From the NCBI GenBank assembly GCA_964513655.1, contig CAZENQ010000126.1, positions 1-8,618 on the forward strand: 8,618 nt of DNA, read 5' to 3'. The first letter of the stretch is position 1. Every line of letters starts with the position of its first letter. Below the pieces are notes generated by a model that was not told where the DNA came from, ran no database searches, and saw nothing but the letters and a program-made list of their open reading frames with translations. Of the stretch, positions 1 to 5,887 are shown piece by piece. A program made the translations under genes and the position numbers. The stretch comes from G020350405 sp964513655 (lineage in GTDB: Bacteria; Planctomycetota; Phycisphaerae; Sedimentisphaerales; Anaerobacaceae).

Positions 1-481
1 CCAACATTGAGACCATAGTTGTTGTTTTTCCGCATCCGGTAGGTCCTACGGCAAGTACAAGTCCTTGGTTAGTATCAGCGATTTTTTCGAGTACTGGGGG
101 CAGGTTGAGCTTGTCAAATGTCTGGATTTCGGTGTTTACGCGCCTTGCGGCAAGGCTAAACAGGCCTCGCTGGCTAAAGACGTTTATCCGGAATCGTTCT
201 TTGTCTTCGATACCGTAAGCGAAGTCGAGCGTACCGGTTTTTATGAGGGTATCTTTCTGGTCCTGTGTGAGTATCTCAAAGACCATACGTTCTATTTTTT
301 GTTGTGTCATTGCTTCGCCGGTAGTATCTTTGAGCTGGCCCTGAATGCGTAATTTTGGGGGCTGTCCGACCTTCAGGTGGAGGTCGCTCGCCAGTGTTTT
401 CATGGTGACCCTGAGGAACTTGTTTAACTCCGGCTCATGGCCGGAATCGGTTTTTTTGTCGATAGGTTGTTCTGTGACCAT
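1..481 (-). CDS. pilT: PilT-type pilus retraction ATPase (3' part missing)
   Basis: This is the N-terminal 160 residues of a type IV pilus retraction ATPase; the rest lies beyond the left edge. PilT hexamers hydrolyse ATP at the inner face of the membrane to depolymerise the pilus. The sequence shows the PilT N-terminal signature SDLHLKVGQPPKLRIQG at about residues 32-48. An FRINVFSQRG strand follows at about 97-106, then the Walker A motif GPTGCGKTT at 146-154 with lysine 152. The short region before SDLHL fits PilT or PilU rather than the longer PilB/GspE ATPases. An in-frame stop lies 24 nt upstream of ATG 481; a TTG between them is the only other upstream start, and ATG at 403 is a shorter alternative. 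Walker B and the His box are outside the window, so PilT versus PilU cannot be settled. No pilus gene is visible beside it. Confidence 0.9.
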   Translation of the reverse strand, partial: MVTEQPIDKKTDSGHEPELNKFLRVTMKTLASDLHLKVGQPPKLRIQGQLKDTTGEAMTQQKIERMVFEILTQDQKDTLIKTGTLDFAYGIEDKERFRINVFSQRGLFSLAARRVNTEIQTFDKLNLPPVLEKIADTNQGLVLAVGPTGCGKTTTMVSML

Positions 482-549
482 AATTTCTACTCTGGCCAAG
501 CCTTACAATCCAATTGCCTTAGCAGTAATCGGTTCATTGACGATTGCAG

Positions 550-578
550 CTTAGGACTGGGCGTTCTTTTATCCTAAG
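550..578 (-). repeat. 7-bp inverted repeat in the pilT leader
   Basis: CTTAGGA (550-556) and TCCTAAG (572-578) are perfectly complementary with a 15-nt loop. They lie between the predicted pilT transcription start and its start codon, so the leader RNA could form a hairpin here. There is no T-tract that would make it a terminator. Its function is unknown. Confidence 0.35.
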
Positions 579-598
579 ATTTGTAAAAGCAAACTCTT

Positions 599-620
599 AG
601 AGACTATATTATAGGTCTCT
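599..620. repeat. Inverted repeat enclosing the pilT -10 box
   Basis: The arms AGAGAC (599-604) and GTCTCT (615-620) are a perfect 6-bp inverted repeat with a 10-nt centre that contains the -10 hexamer of the pilT promoter. The placement suits a repressor operator. Six-base arms can also arise by chance. Confidence 0.4.
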
Positions 621-635
621 GGAGGAGGTTGTCAA
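608..635 (-). promoter_or_regulatory. Near-consensus sigma-70 promoter for pilT
   Basis: Read on the - strand, TTGACA (635-630) and TATAAT (613-608) are separated by 16 nt, so both hexamers match the consensus perfectly. Transcription would start near 600 and leave a leader of about 120 nt before the pilT ATG at 481. The match is seen directly; promoter activity is inferred. Confidence 0.7.
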
Positions 636-638
636 CCT
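626..638. repeat. Palindrome over the pilT -35 box
   Basis: AGGTTG-T-CAACCT is a perfect inverted repeat with 6-bp arms and a single central base. It covers the TTGACA -35 hexamer of the pilT promoter. It may be an operator half of a two-site arrangement with the repeat at 599-620, although the two arm sequences differ. Confidence 0.35.
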
Positions 639-862
639 TGATGGGCGAACAATTATTCCTTGTTTTGGTGCAGATGTGAGGGCGGATTTGTTTTGGGAGC
701 AAATTTGACAATGGTTTTATTATTGTTGAAGATTTTTAGAAGGTGTATCGGGGCAGGTGAGTACGGGTAAATTGTACGGGAAACGCGGTAAGAAAGGCTT
801 GGCGGCGGCGGAAGTGCGAGGTTTAATCTGGCCTGCGGTGACGTTATTTTGTAAGATTTTTG

Positions 863-890
863 TTGCCAATTGGCTGAGGAGACATATAAT
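863..890 (+). promoter_or_regulatory. Sigma-70-like promoter for the polyamine cluster
   Basis: TTGCCA (863-868) and a perfect TATAAT (885-890) are 16 nt apart. The start would fall near 897, leaving a leader of about 75 nt before the decarboxylase ATG at 972. It would serve the decarboxylase, agmatinase, lipoprotein and HAD genes if they form one transcript. Confidence 0.6.
865..874. repeat. Palindrome GCCAATTGGC over the -35 box
   Basis: This perfect 10-bp palindrome overlaps the last four bases of the -35 hexamer of the decarboxylase promoter. It is a candidate regulator site. Short palindromes of this length are expected occasionally by chance. Confidence 0.35.
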
Positions 891-923
891 TCGCTCGCCG
901 AGTTTCAACTTTCAGTTCGAGGG

Positions 924-953
924 ATAAACTTGGACTAACGAGGAATAAACTTG
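924..953 (+). repeat. Direct repeat ATAAACTTG, 21 bp apart
   Basis: ATAAACTTG occurs at 924-932 and again at 945-953, both copies preceded by a purine pair. The 21-bp period is two helical turns. Both copies lie in the transcribed leader between the predicted start and the decarboxylase ATG, so they could be a downstream operator or an RNA-level element. No family is recognised. Confidence 0.4.
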
Positions 954-971
954 AGGTATCAGGCGTATTAG

Positions 972-1523
972 ATGGATGCACTTACCCCTACGAAGATATT
1001 TCTGACCAAAGGCCTCGGGCGACACAAGTATAAGTTGAAGTCTTTCGAAGAGGCGCTGCGTAAGGCGGGGGTAGCGCAGCAGAACCTGGTTCAGGTATCG
1101 TCGATTCTGCCGGCGAAATGCAGATTTATCAGCCGGGAAAAAGGCCTCGGGATGCTGGTTCCGGGTCAGATATGTTACTGTGTTATTGCGCGGTGCGACA
1201 CGAATGAGCAGGGAAGGCTGATAGCAAGCTCGGTAGGCGTTGCCGTTCCGAAGGACAGGGAAAAGTGGGGCTACCTGAGCGAGGTGCACGGGCACGGGAT
1301 GAACAGCCGGGAGGCGGGGGACATGGCAGAGGACTTAGCAGCGGCGATGCTGGGGACGACATTGGGTATGGAACTGGACCCCGATAAGGCGTGGTCGGAA
1401 AAGGCGCAGGTATACAAATCCAGTGGGCTGATAATCAGGACGACTAACGTGACGCAGACGGCGAAGGGCAAGAACGGCCTTTGGACAACAACAGTGGCAA
1501 TAGCTATGTTTCTGTTTGGCTGA
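972..1523 (+). CDS. pdaD: Pyruvoyl-dependent arginine decarboxylase
   Basis: This enzyme decarboxylates L-arginine to agmatine in the cytoplasm, using a covalently bound pyruvoyl group instead of PLP. It is made as a proenzyme that cleaves itself at a Ser-Ser bond. The conserved site NLVQVSSILP is at residues 38-47, so cleavage between Ser43 and Ser44 would give a beta chain of about 43 residues and an alpha chain starting with pyruvoyl-44. Asn38 matches the conserved Asn near the active site of the Methanocaldococcus enzyme, and Glu104 in YLSEVH matches its catalytic Glu. The 183-residue length is usual for the family. The start is the ATG with AGGCG six bases upstream. The agmatinase gene begins 79 nt downstream with no terminator between, which fits an arginine-to-putrescine operon. 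Confidence 0.93.
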   Translation: MDALTPTKIFLTKGLGRHKYKLKSFEEALRKAGVAQQNLVQVSSILPAKCRFISREKGLGMLVPGQICYCVIARCDTNEQGRLIASSVGVAVPKDREKWGYLSEVHGHGMNSREAGDMAEDLAAAMLGTTLGMELDPDKAWSEKAQVYKSSGLIIRTTNVTQTAKGKNGLWTTTVAIAMFLFG

Positions 1524-1602
1524 GGAAATCAGTGTAATTGAACCGATGGGTCTTAAGCCAACAGGGCATGTGGTCGGAGATTAAGTCAGGCATATTTATA
1601 CG

Positions 1603-2457
1603 ATGGGACAGACGACTAATTTTGGAGGTTTGGAGGAGGAATGCTGCAGGGCGGAGGATGCGCGGATAGTTGTCATTCCGGTTCCGTATGATGAGACGAG
1701 CACGTGGATTAAGGGGGCGGCGAGGGGACCAGCGGCGGTGATAGAGGCCTCGGCGAATATGGAGCTTTATGATATAGAGACGGACTCGGAGGTTTACAAG
1801 TCAGGTATATTTACGGATGCGGCGGTAGAAGAAAAGTCGAGTCCTGAAGCGATGGTTGAGGCGGTCGCGCGGAGAGTTGGGGAGCATATAAAGGATGGCA
1901 AGTTTGCGGTGGTTGTAGGTGGAGAGCATTCGGTGAGCGTTGGTGCGGTGAAGGCCCATTTTGAGGAGGGTCAAGATATTACCGTTTTGCAATTAGATGC
2001 TCATTGTGATTTGCGCCAGGAGTATAAGGGTTCAAGATATAACCATGCGTGTGTTATGGCGAGGGCGAGAGAGCTTTGCCCGATTTTGCAGGTGGGTATA
2101 AGGAGCATGGACGCGTCTGAGAAGCGATATGCGGATAGAGAGAGGATTTTTTTTGCGAAGGACATTTACGATAAGAGAGACTGGATTGAGCGGTGTGTAC
2201 GCAAGCTGACAGAGGGGGTGTATGTTACGATTGATTTAGATGTCTTTGACCCTTCGATAATGCCATCAGTGGGGACGCCGGAGCCGGGGGGGCTGATGTG
2301 GTATGACGTTCTTGCACTGCTGAGAGCTGTTGTTGACAGAACGGATGTTGTTGGTTTTGATGTTGTTGAGCTGTGTCCGGATGAGAGGAACAAGTCGCCA
2401 GATTTTTTAGCGGCGAAACTTATTTACAAGGTGTTGAGCTACAAATTCGGTGGTTGA
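1603..2457 (+). CDS. speB: Agmatinase (ureohydrolase family)
   Basis: This is a ureohydrolase with a binuclear manganese centre. Its position after an arginine decarboxylase points to agmatinase, which hydrolyses agmatine to putrescine and urea. All metal ligands are visible: His109 in GGEHS, Asp132, His134 and Asp136 in LDAHCD, and Asp211 and Asp213 in TIDLDVFDPS. The family motifs PSVGTPEPGG (221-230) and DVVEL, with substrate-site Glu256, are intact. At 284 residues it is slightly shorter than typical SpeB (about 300) and similar to archaeal and deep-branching bacterial forms. The upstream Shine-Dalgarno is weak (TCAGG about 12 nt before ATG). The next gene starts 34 nt after the stop. Sequence alone separates agmatinase from arginase or guanidinobutyrase poorly; the neighbour decides here. 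Confidence 0.92.
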   Translation: MGQTTNFGGLEEECCRAEDARIVVIPVPYDETSTWIKGAARGPAAVIEASANMELYDIETDSEVYKSGIFTDAAVEEKSSPEAMVEAVARRVGEHIKDGKFAVVVGGEHSVSVGAVKAHFEEGQDITVLQLDAHCDLRQEYKGSRYNHACVMARARELCPILQVGIRSMDASEKRYADRERIFFAKDIYDKRDWIERCVRKLTEGVYVTIDLDVFDPSIMPSVGTPEPGGLMWYDVLALLRAVVDRTDVVGFDVVELCPDERNKSPDFLAAKLIYKVLSYKFGG

Positions 2458-2476
2458 GACTGATGCGGGGCCGTTC

Positions 2477-2484
2477 GGAAGGAG
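2477..2484 (+). promoter_or_regulatory. Strong ribosome binding site deciding the lipoprotein start
   Basis: GGAAGGAG lies 7 nt before ATG 2492. It favours that ATG over an in-frame GTG at 2450, which overlaps the end of the agmatinase gene and would put 14 extra residues before the signal peptide. Confidence 0.75.
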
Positions 2485-2491
2485 CGAAAAA

Positions 2492-3034
2492 ATGAGCAAA
2501 ATGAAGGTGACTATCAAACTTGTGGGAATATTAGCTTGTCTGCTGGTTCTGAGCGGCTGTGACAGCGATGAGGAGAAAGAGGCGGTATTGGAGGCCGCGC
2601 GCACGAAAAACGAGCTTGCAAGGGTCAAGGCCAATCTGCAGAGAACGAAGCTGGAGAGGGACAGTCTAAGGGAGCGGCTGAGGATGTTGCGGGAGGTCTG
2701 TGATGAGGTGGAAGAGGAGCTGGTAGCGCTGCTTGAGGAGCGGGAGGAGGTGGTTGGTGAGGCAGATGATGCTTTTGGCAAGATTGATGAACTGGGGGGC
2801 AAATTAGCCGCCGAGAGAGAGAGGGCGAAAGAGCTTGAGGGGCAAATGGAGGAATTAAACGGGACGATTGAGCAGTTAGAGGCAACGGTGGCCGAGCAGA
2901 AGGCGGCAATTGAGCAGCTTCGAGGTCAGCTTGACAGGGAGGTAGGGCGGCTGACGGAGGGTGTGGTTGGGGAGCCTAACGAGGAAGTGGTTGAGGAGCC
3001 TAACGAAGAGGCGGGCGGGGAGGAGTTTGAATGA
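2492..3034 (+). CDS. Coiled-coil lipoprotein, function unknown
   Basis: The 180-residue product begins with a lipoprotein signal peptide: basic MSKMKVTIK, a hydrophobic stretch, then the lipobox LSGC with Cys23 as the lipidated residue. The acidic DSDEE just after Cys23 may affect inner versus outer membrane sorting, as in enterobacteria, but this is uncertain here. Residues from about 27 to 155 are almost entirely Glu/Lys/Arg/Leu/Ala heptad-like sequence, predicted to be a long alpha-helical coiled coil. The C-terminus is a very acidic tail with two VVxEPNEE octapeptides (158-173). I recognise no catalytic domain and cannot name a family. It sits between agmatinase (34 nt upstream) and a small phosphatase (49 nt downstream), so co-transcription is likely. 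A periplasmic structural or scaffolding role is a guess. Confidence 0.82.
   Translation: MSKMKVTIKLVGILACLLVLSGCDSDEEKEAVLEAARTKNELARVKANLQRTKLERDSLRERLRMLREVCDEVEEELVALLEEREEVVGEADDAFGKIDELGGKLAAERERAKELEGQMEELNGTIEQLEATVAEQKAAIEQLRGQLDREVGRLTEGVVGEPNEEVVEEPNEEAGGEEFE
2963..3010 (+). repeat. Two tandem 24-bp repeats in the lipoprotein gene
   Basis: Units 2963-2986 and 2987-3010 match at 21 of 24 positions and stay in frame, encoding VVGEPNEE and VVEEPNEE. This looks like a recent in-frame duplication. Copy number could vary between strains. Confidence 0.75.
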
Positions 3035-3083
3035 AAGCTTTTTGTGTCCCTTTGGGATTTTAAGGACAGGAGAGAAGGGCAAA

Positions 3084-3422
3084 ATGAAGATAGCGGTTGA
3101 TTTGGATGGGACGATTTCGGAGTATCCGGAGTTTTTCAAGGGTTTCTGTAAGGCGATGCGGGAGGCGGGGTGCAGGATTTATGTTGTTACGGACCGGCCG
3201 GAGGGGATGGAGGAGGCAGTGGCTGAGCAGCTGGAAGGTTATGGGGTAACGTATGATGAGATAAAGATAACGGGTGAGAAAAGCCGGTACATAGTGAAAG
3301 AGGGGATTGAGGTCTTGTTTGATGATATGGACCACTACTTTGCGGATTTGCCGGCGGAGGTGGCGGTGTTTAAGATACGGCAGAAATATAATTTTGATTT
3401 TGACGAGAAGAGGTGGTTGTAG
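3084..3422 (+). CDS. Small HAD-superfamily phosphatase-like protein
   Basis: This 112-residue protein has a minimal HAD fold without room for a large cap domain. Motif I is DLDGT at residues 6-10 (nucleophile Asp6, acid/base Asp8). Motif II is Thr36 in VVTDR. A motif III lysine is probably Lys66, and motif IV is FDDMD at 79-83. All elements expected of an active Mg-dependent phosphatase are present, so catalysis is likely, but the substrate cannot be read from the sequence. A nucleotide or small sugar phosphate is possible. The start is ATG 3084, with AGGAG and GAAGGG upstream; a longer reading from 2961 would overlap the lipoprotein gene and add nothing recognisable. It is the last gene of the + strand cluster, and the convergent NTPase gene ends 49 nt away. 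Confidence 0.82.
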   Translation: MKIAVDLDGTISEYPEFFKGFCKAMREAGCRIYVVTDRPEGMEEAVAEQLEGYGVTYDEIKITGEKSRYIVKEGIEVLFDDMDHYFADLPAEVAVFKIRQKYNFDFDEKRWL

Positions 3423-3433
3423 AGGTTCAACTG

Positions 3434-3459
3434 GGGATATTTTGAGCCGGGATATTTTG
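3434..3459. repeat. 11-bp direct repeat between convergent genes
   Basis: GGGATATTTTG occurs at 3434-3444 and 3449-3459 in the 49-nt gap between the HAD and NTPase genes. I see no GC-rich hairpin followed by a T-run on either strand here, so neither cluster has an obvious intrinsic terminator. Confidence 0.4.
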
Positions 3460-3471
3460 TGATTTTTCCGC

Positions 3472-3996
3472 CTAAGGTTTTTTTAAAAAGGACAGGATTT
3501 GCAGGATGTCATATACTGTTTTGTCTCGGGTCTCAGTGGTAAGATTGCATATTTTTGTACCGGGATAATTTTTGACCTGACGGATAAGGCCAGTGCCTTT
3601 GCGGGCAACGGTAGCCAGTACCGAGGCATCGGAGGCGAACAGCCGGCGAACGGCGGCAATGAACTTCTGGGAGAAACATTCCATTTTGCCAATTTCGTCG
3701 ATGACGAATAATTCGGGGTCGAGGGCCGGAAGGGCGGATTTTTCAAAGCCGGCGACGTCGACGCCGTATTTGCCAACTTTGAAAGGGCCTTTGAAGTCGA
3801 CGTGGGCCAGTATCCCGGTCTCGCCAGCCAGGGTCGTCCAGTGGAAACCCTTGCGGATATTGTTTTGGCGAATTTCCTCGGTGTAGAAGCCGGCGAGATT
3901 GGCGTCTTTGAGGCCGGCTACGATTTTGGTCACAGCGGTTGTCTTGCCGCAGCCCGGCATGCCGGTTAGTAAGATTTTAACTGGTTTCGTTGACAT
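3472..3996 (-). CDS. THEP1-type nucleoside-triphosphatase
   Basis: This 174-residue P-loop protein belongs to the THEP1 (NTPase_1) family, which hydrolyses ATP, GTP and other NTPs and is known from thermophiles, archaea and vertebrates; its biological role is unclear. Walker A is GMPGCGKTT at residues 12-20 with Lys18. Walker B is LFVIDEIGKME at 96-106 with Asp100 and Glu101; DEIGKME is typical of the family. The segment with GFYTEEIR (36-43) and the KVGKYGVDV stretch are further family marks. Length is normal. It is the last gene of the mgtE / zinc-ribbon / NTPase cluster, 37 nt after the zinc-ribbon gene. There is no clear Shine-Dalgarno before the ATG. Confidence 0.88.
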   Translation of the reverse strand: MSTKPVKILLTGMPGCGKTTAVTKIVAGLKDANLAGFYTEEIRQNNIRKGFHWTTLAGETGILAHVDFKGPFKVGKYGVDVAGFEKSALPALDPELFVIDEIGKMECFSQKFIAAVRRLFASDASVLATVARKGTGLIRQVKNYPGTKICNLTTETRDKTVYDILQILSFLKKP

Positions 3997-4033
3997 AACA
4001 CGTGTTCGTTAGACTATGATTGGCCGCAGGCAA

Positions 4034-4243
4034 TCAATTAGTGAAGAAGTCGAAGACGTTACCGAGCATGGAGGACTTTGTTCTGTAGATTTCGGTGTAG
4101 CTGCACTGGGTGCAGGTTACGGTGGTGAAGCGTTTTGACTGGACGTCGAAGATTTTGGCGAGGAAGCCGCCGGTGGCGCGGAATTCGTCGACTTCGCACT
4201 GGGTATTATTGCATTTGGGACAGGTGTAGTTAAGCTGCTGCAT
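4034..4243 (-). CDS. Zn-ribbon nucleic-acid-binding-like protein (DUF2082 type)
   Basis: This 69-residue protein contains a single zinc ribbon. Cys8-x2-Cys11 and Cys44-x2-Cys47 are the likely ligands. Between them is the conserved stretch RATGGFLAKIFDVQSKRFTT, and the C-terminus has MLGNVFDFFTN. These match the DUF2082 family, described as a putative nucleic-acid-binding Zn ribbon; the cellular role is unknown. The ribosome binding site AAGGAG (4257-4252) lies 8 nt from the ATG and overlaps the mgtE stop codon, so translation is probably coupled to mgtE. The NTPase gene follows after 37 nt. Family recognition is from memory of the motif; the function is not established. Confidence 0.87.
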   Translation of the reverse strand: MQQLNYTCPKCNNTQCEVDEFRATGGFLAKIFDVQSKRFTTVTCTQCSYTEIYRTKSSMLGNVFDFFTN

Positions 4244-4251
4244 AATCTGGT

Positions 4252-4257
4252 CTCCTT
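4252..4257 (-). promoter_or_regulatory. Ribosome binding site overlapping the mgtE stop codon
   Basis: AAGGAG on the - strand shares bases with the mgtE TAA (4258-4256) and lies 8 nt before the zinc-ribbon ATG at 4243. This arrangement supports one transcript and translational coupling. Confidence 0.7.
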
Positions 4258-5662
4258 ATCCTACTAATAGCAGGGTCAGGGTCATGTAAATAGCGACGCT
4301 GATGGAGTCGTTAGCGGTTGTTACGAGCGGGCCGGAGCTTATTGCGGGATCGATGCCGATACGGCGGAAGAGGAACGGCAGGAACAGGCCGAGGGTGGTG
4401 GCGACCATAATCGCGGAGAACATACCGGTCGCGAAGGCAAGGACTATTCGAAGATGCTGGGTGACTGTATCATCGGGATTTCCGAGCAGCTGGGGCAGAA
4501 AGGCGCAGACGAAGCCACCGATTATTCCACAGGACAGCGCTACGAGCAGGGCGACGCGGACTTCGCGCATAAAGACCTGGCTCAGTCTCTGGGCGGCGAG
4601 GTGGCCGGTGGCGAGGCCGCAGACGACGATCGCGGAGGTCTGCAGGCCGGCGTTTCCGCTGATGGCGGCAATCATTGGGACGAAGGCGATAGCGGCGGTG
4701 TAGATGATAGCGAGGTTTTCGAGGTCGAATTTCCTGTGGAAGAGCATCAGGACGAGGGCGGTGACGGCGGTGCCGATGAGGCAGGGGAGCAGCCAGGTCA
4801 TTCTGATGCGGGCGGCGTGTAAGACGGAGACGGTGTCGAGCTCGTCGGGGTCGGTACCGGCCATTGTGTAGAGGTCCTCAGCGGCCTCTTCGCCGGCAAC
4901 CTCAATGATACGGTCGGCGGTGATTCGGCCGATGAGCTTGCGGCTTTTGTCGAGGACGGGGGCGACGATGAGGTCATTTTTGTGAAATATGTTTTTGACT
5001 TCCTCCTGGTCGGCGTCGGCGGTGACGTAAATGGTGTCGGGGTCTATAAGGGTGCTAATCTTTGTATCTTCCTGGCTTGTCAGGAGCAGTCTTATACGGA
5101 CGTCGCCGAGGAACCGGCCGGAGCTGTCCACGACGTAGACACAGTAGAAGTCCTCATCGATTTCGGCTGCGCGGATTTTGCTGACTGCTTCGGCGACGGT
5201 GGCCTCCTCAGGCACGCTTATTACGACGGGGTCCATGATTCCGCCGGCCGAGTCCTCGGAGTAACGCATAAGGCTTTTTATGCGAGAGGCTTTCTCCGGA
5301 GCTATAGCTTCGAGGAGCTGTCGGCTCTCGTCGGCGGGCAGCTCAGCGAGCAGGTCGGCGGCGTCGTCGAGGTCGAGCTCAAGGATGATGGTTTTTAGCT
5401 CGTGGTCTTCAAGCAGTTCGAAGAGCTCTCTGCGAGTGGCCTCATCGACCTTTTCGAGGATCTCTGCGGAGATTGACTTATCCAGGACGTCGAAGACTGC
5501 TCGTCTTTGCTCATTATCGAGGAGCTCGACGATTTCGGCGATGTTGCTGCTTCGCTGTTCATTGAGCAGTTGTCCAAGGGTCTGGGAATCGTCAACATCA
5601 AGCAGAATCTCAATCTGCTGCAATAGTATCCGCCGTGCCAGTTGTTTTTGTTTGTCCGGCAT
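4256..5662 (-). CDS. mgtE: Magnesium transporter MgtE
   Basis: This is a 468-residue MgtE-type Mg2+ channel/transporter of the inner membrane, full length for the family. Residues 1 to about 133 form the acidic helical MgtE_N superhelix. The linker SAGGIMDP (138-145) leads into two CBS domains (about 145-195 and 205-262), which with the N domain sense cytosolic Mg2+ and close the pore. Five membrane helices follow at about 288-308, 317-335, 369-391, 405-430 and 445-467. The pore motifs SGNAGLQTS (335-343) and SGPLVTTANDS (443-453) are intact; Asp452 matches the selectivity aspartate of the Thermus protein. An in-frame stop lies just upstream of ATG 5662, fixing the start; the Shine-Dalgarno is weak. 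It heads the cluster with the zinc-ribbon and NTPase genes. No M-box riboswitch is evident upstream. Confidence 0.96.
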   Translation of the reverse strand: MPDKQKQLARRILLQQIEILLDVDDSQTLGQLLNEQRSSNIAEIVELLDNEQRRAVFDVLDKSISAEILEKVDEATRRELFELLEDHELKTIILELDLDDAADLLAELPADESRQLLEAIAPEKASRIKSLMRYSEDSAGGIMDPVVISVPEEATVAEAVSKIRAAEIDEDFYCVYVVDSSGRFLGDVRIRLLLTSQEDTKISTLIDPDTIYVTADADQEEVKNIFHKNDLIVAPVLDKSRKLIGRITADRIIEVAGEEAAEDLYTMAGTDPDELDTVSVLHAARIRMTWLLPCLIGTAVTALVLMLFHRKFDLENLAIIYTAAIAFVPMIAAISGNAGLQTSAIVVCGLATGHLAAQRLSQVFMREVRVALLVALSCGIIGGFVCAFLPQLLGNPDDTVTQHLRIVLAFATGMFSAIMVATTLGLFLPFLFRRIGIDPAISSGPLVTTANDSISVAIYMTLTLLLVG

Positions 5663-5711
5663 TGGAGCACCCGTGAGCTAATTAAACGTACAATTTAGCC
5701 GCTTGCGGGAT

Positions 5712-5740
5712 AAAATAACGCAATTTTTTGCAGCAGGCAA
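5712..5740 (-). promoter_or_regulatory. Candidate mgtE promoter
   Basis: On the - strand, TTGCCT (5740-5735) and TATTTT (5717-5712) are 17 nt apart. Transcription would start near 5705, giving a leader of about 43 nt, too short for a magnesium riboswitch. The match is moderate. Confidence 0.4.
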
Positions 5741-5777
5741 AGGTTTTTTGGCGAATAGTGTATAGAAAGGGAACAAT

Positions 5778-5789
5778 GGCCCAAGGGCC
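5778..5789. repeat. Inverted repeat between divergent promoters
   Basis: GGCCC-AA-GGGCC lies between the mgtE promoter candidate (5712-5740) and the + strand promoter candidate (5815-5843). It could bind a regulator shared by both genes, but it is short and the assignment is weak. Confidence 0.25.
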
Positions 5790-5814
5790 GAGTGCAAGAA
5801 GTGGTAAAAAATGC

Positions 5815-5843
5815 TTGTCTGTAGGGCGGTTTTAGTGTAAAAT
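5815..5843 (+). promoter_or_regulatory. Candidate promoter for the secreted hypothetical protein
   Basis: TTGTCT (5815-5820) and TAAAAT (5838-5843) are separated by 17 nt, a good sigma-70 arrangement. The start would be near 5850, only a few bases before an ATG at 5855. This argues that translation begins further downstream, at 5888 or 5915. Confidence 0.5.
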
Positions 5844-5887
5844 ATGTTATTGAGATGCTATTTTTGAGCTTTATGAAGGACAGAGGT

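Larger units (their letters stand above)
482..971. other. Divergent intergenic region, pilT / arginine decarboxylase
   Basis: These 490 nt separate two divergent genes. They hold the pilT promoter with its two palindromes and leader hairpin, and the decarboxylase promoter with its palindrome and a leader direct repeat. The central stretch of about 640-860 shows no convincing ORF, tRNA or structured RNA that I can recognise. Open frames here lack a good start site and resemble no family known to me. Confidence 0.7.

Noticed and set aside
65..554. Two + strand open frames (95 and 69 codons) opposite pilT
   Set aside because: They lie wholly or almost wholly antisense to a clear PilT coding region and have no family resemblance or good start sites.
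720..908. 62-codon - strand open frame in the pilT/decarboxylase intergenic region
   Set aside because: Its composition is not protein-like, and it overlaps the decarboxylase promoter; no recognisable domain.
912..1295. 127-codon - strand open frame opposite the arginine decarboxylase
   Set aside because: It is antisense to a gene with an intact self-cleavage site and catalytic residues.
2407..2909. Long - strand open frames rich in Ser and Pro opposite the lipoprotein gene
   Set aside because: They are the mirror of Glu-rich coiled-coil codons on the + strand, a common artefact.
2961..3083. N-terminal extension of the HAD protein back to 2961
   Set aside because: It would overlap the lipoprotein gene and place a basic, unrelated stretch before the beta strand that carries the DxDGT motif; ATG 3084 fits the fold.
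3423..3471. Bidirectional terminator between the two convergent clusters
   Set aside because: T-rich stretches are present, but no stable GC-rich stem precedes them on either strand.
5663..5854. Possible magnesium (M-box) riboswitch ahead of mgtE
   Set aside because: I found none of the conserved M-box segments, and the predicted leader is only about 43 nt.
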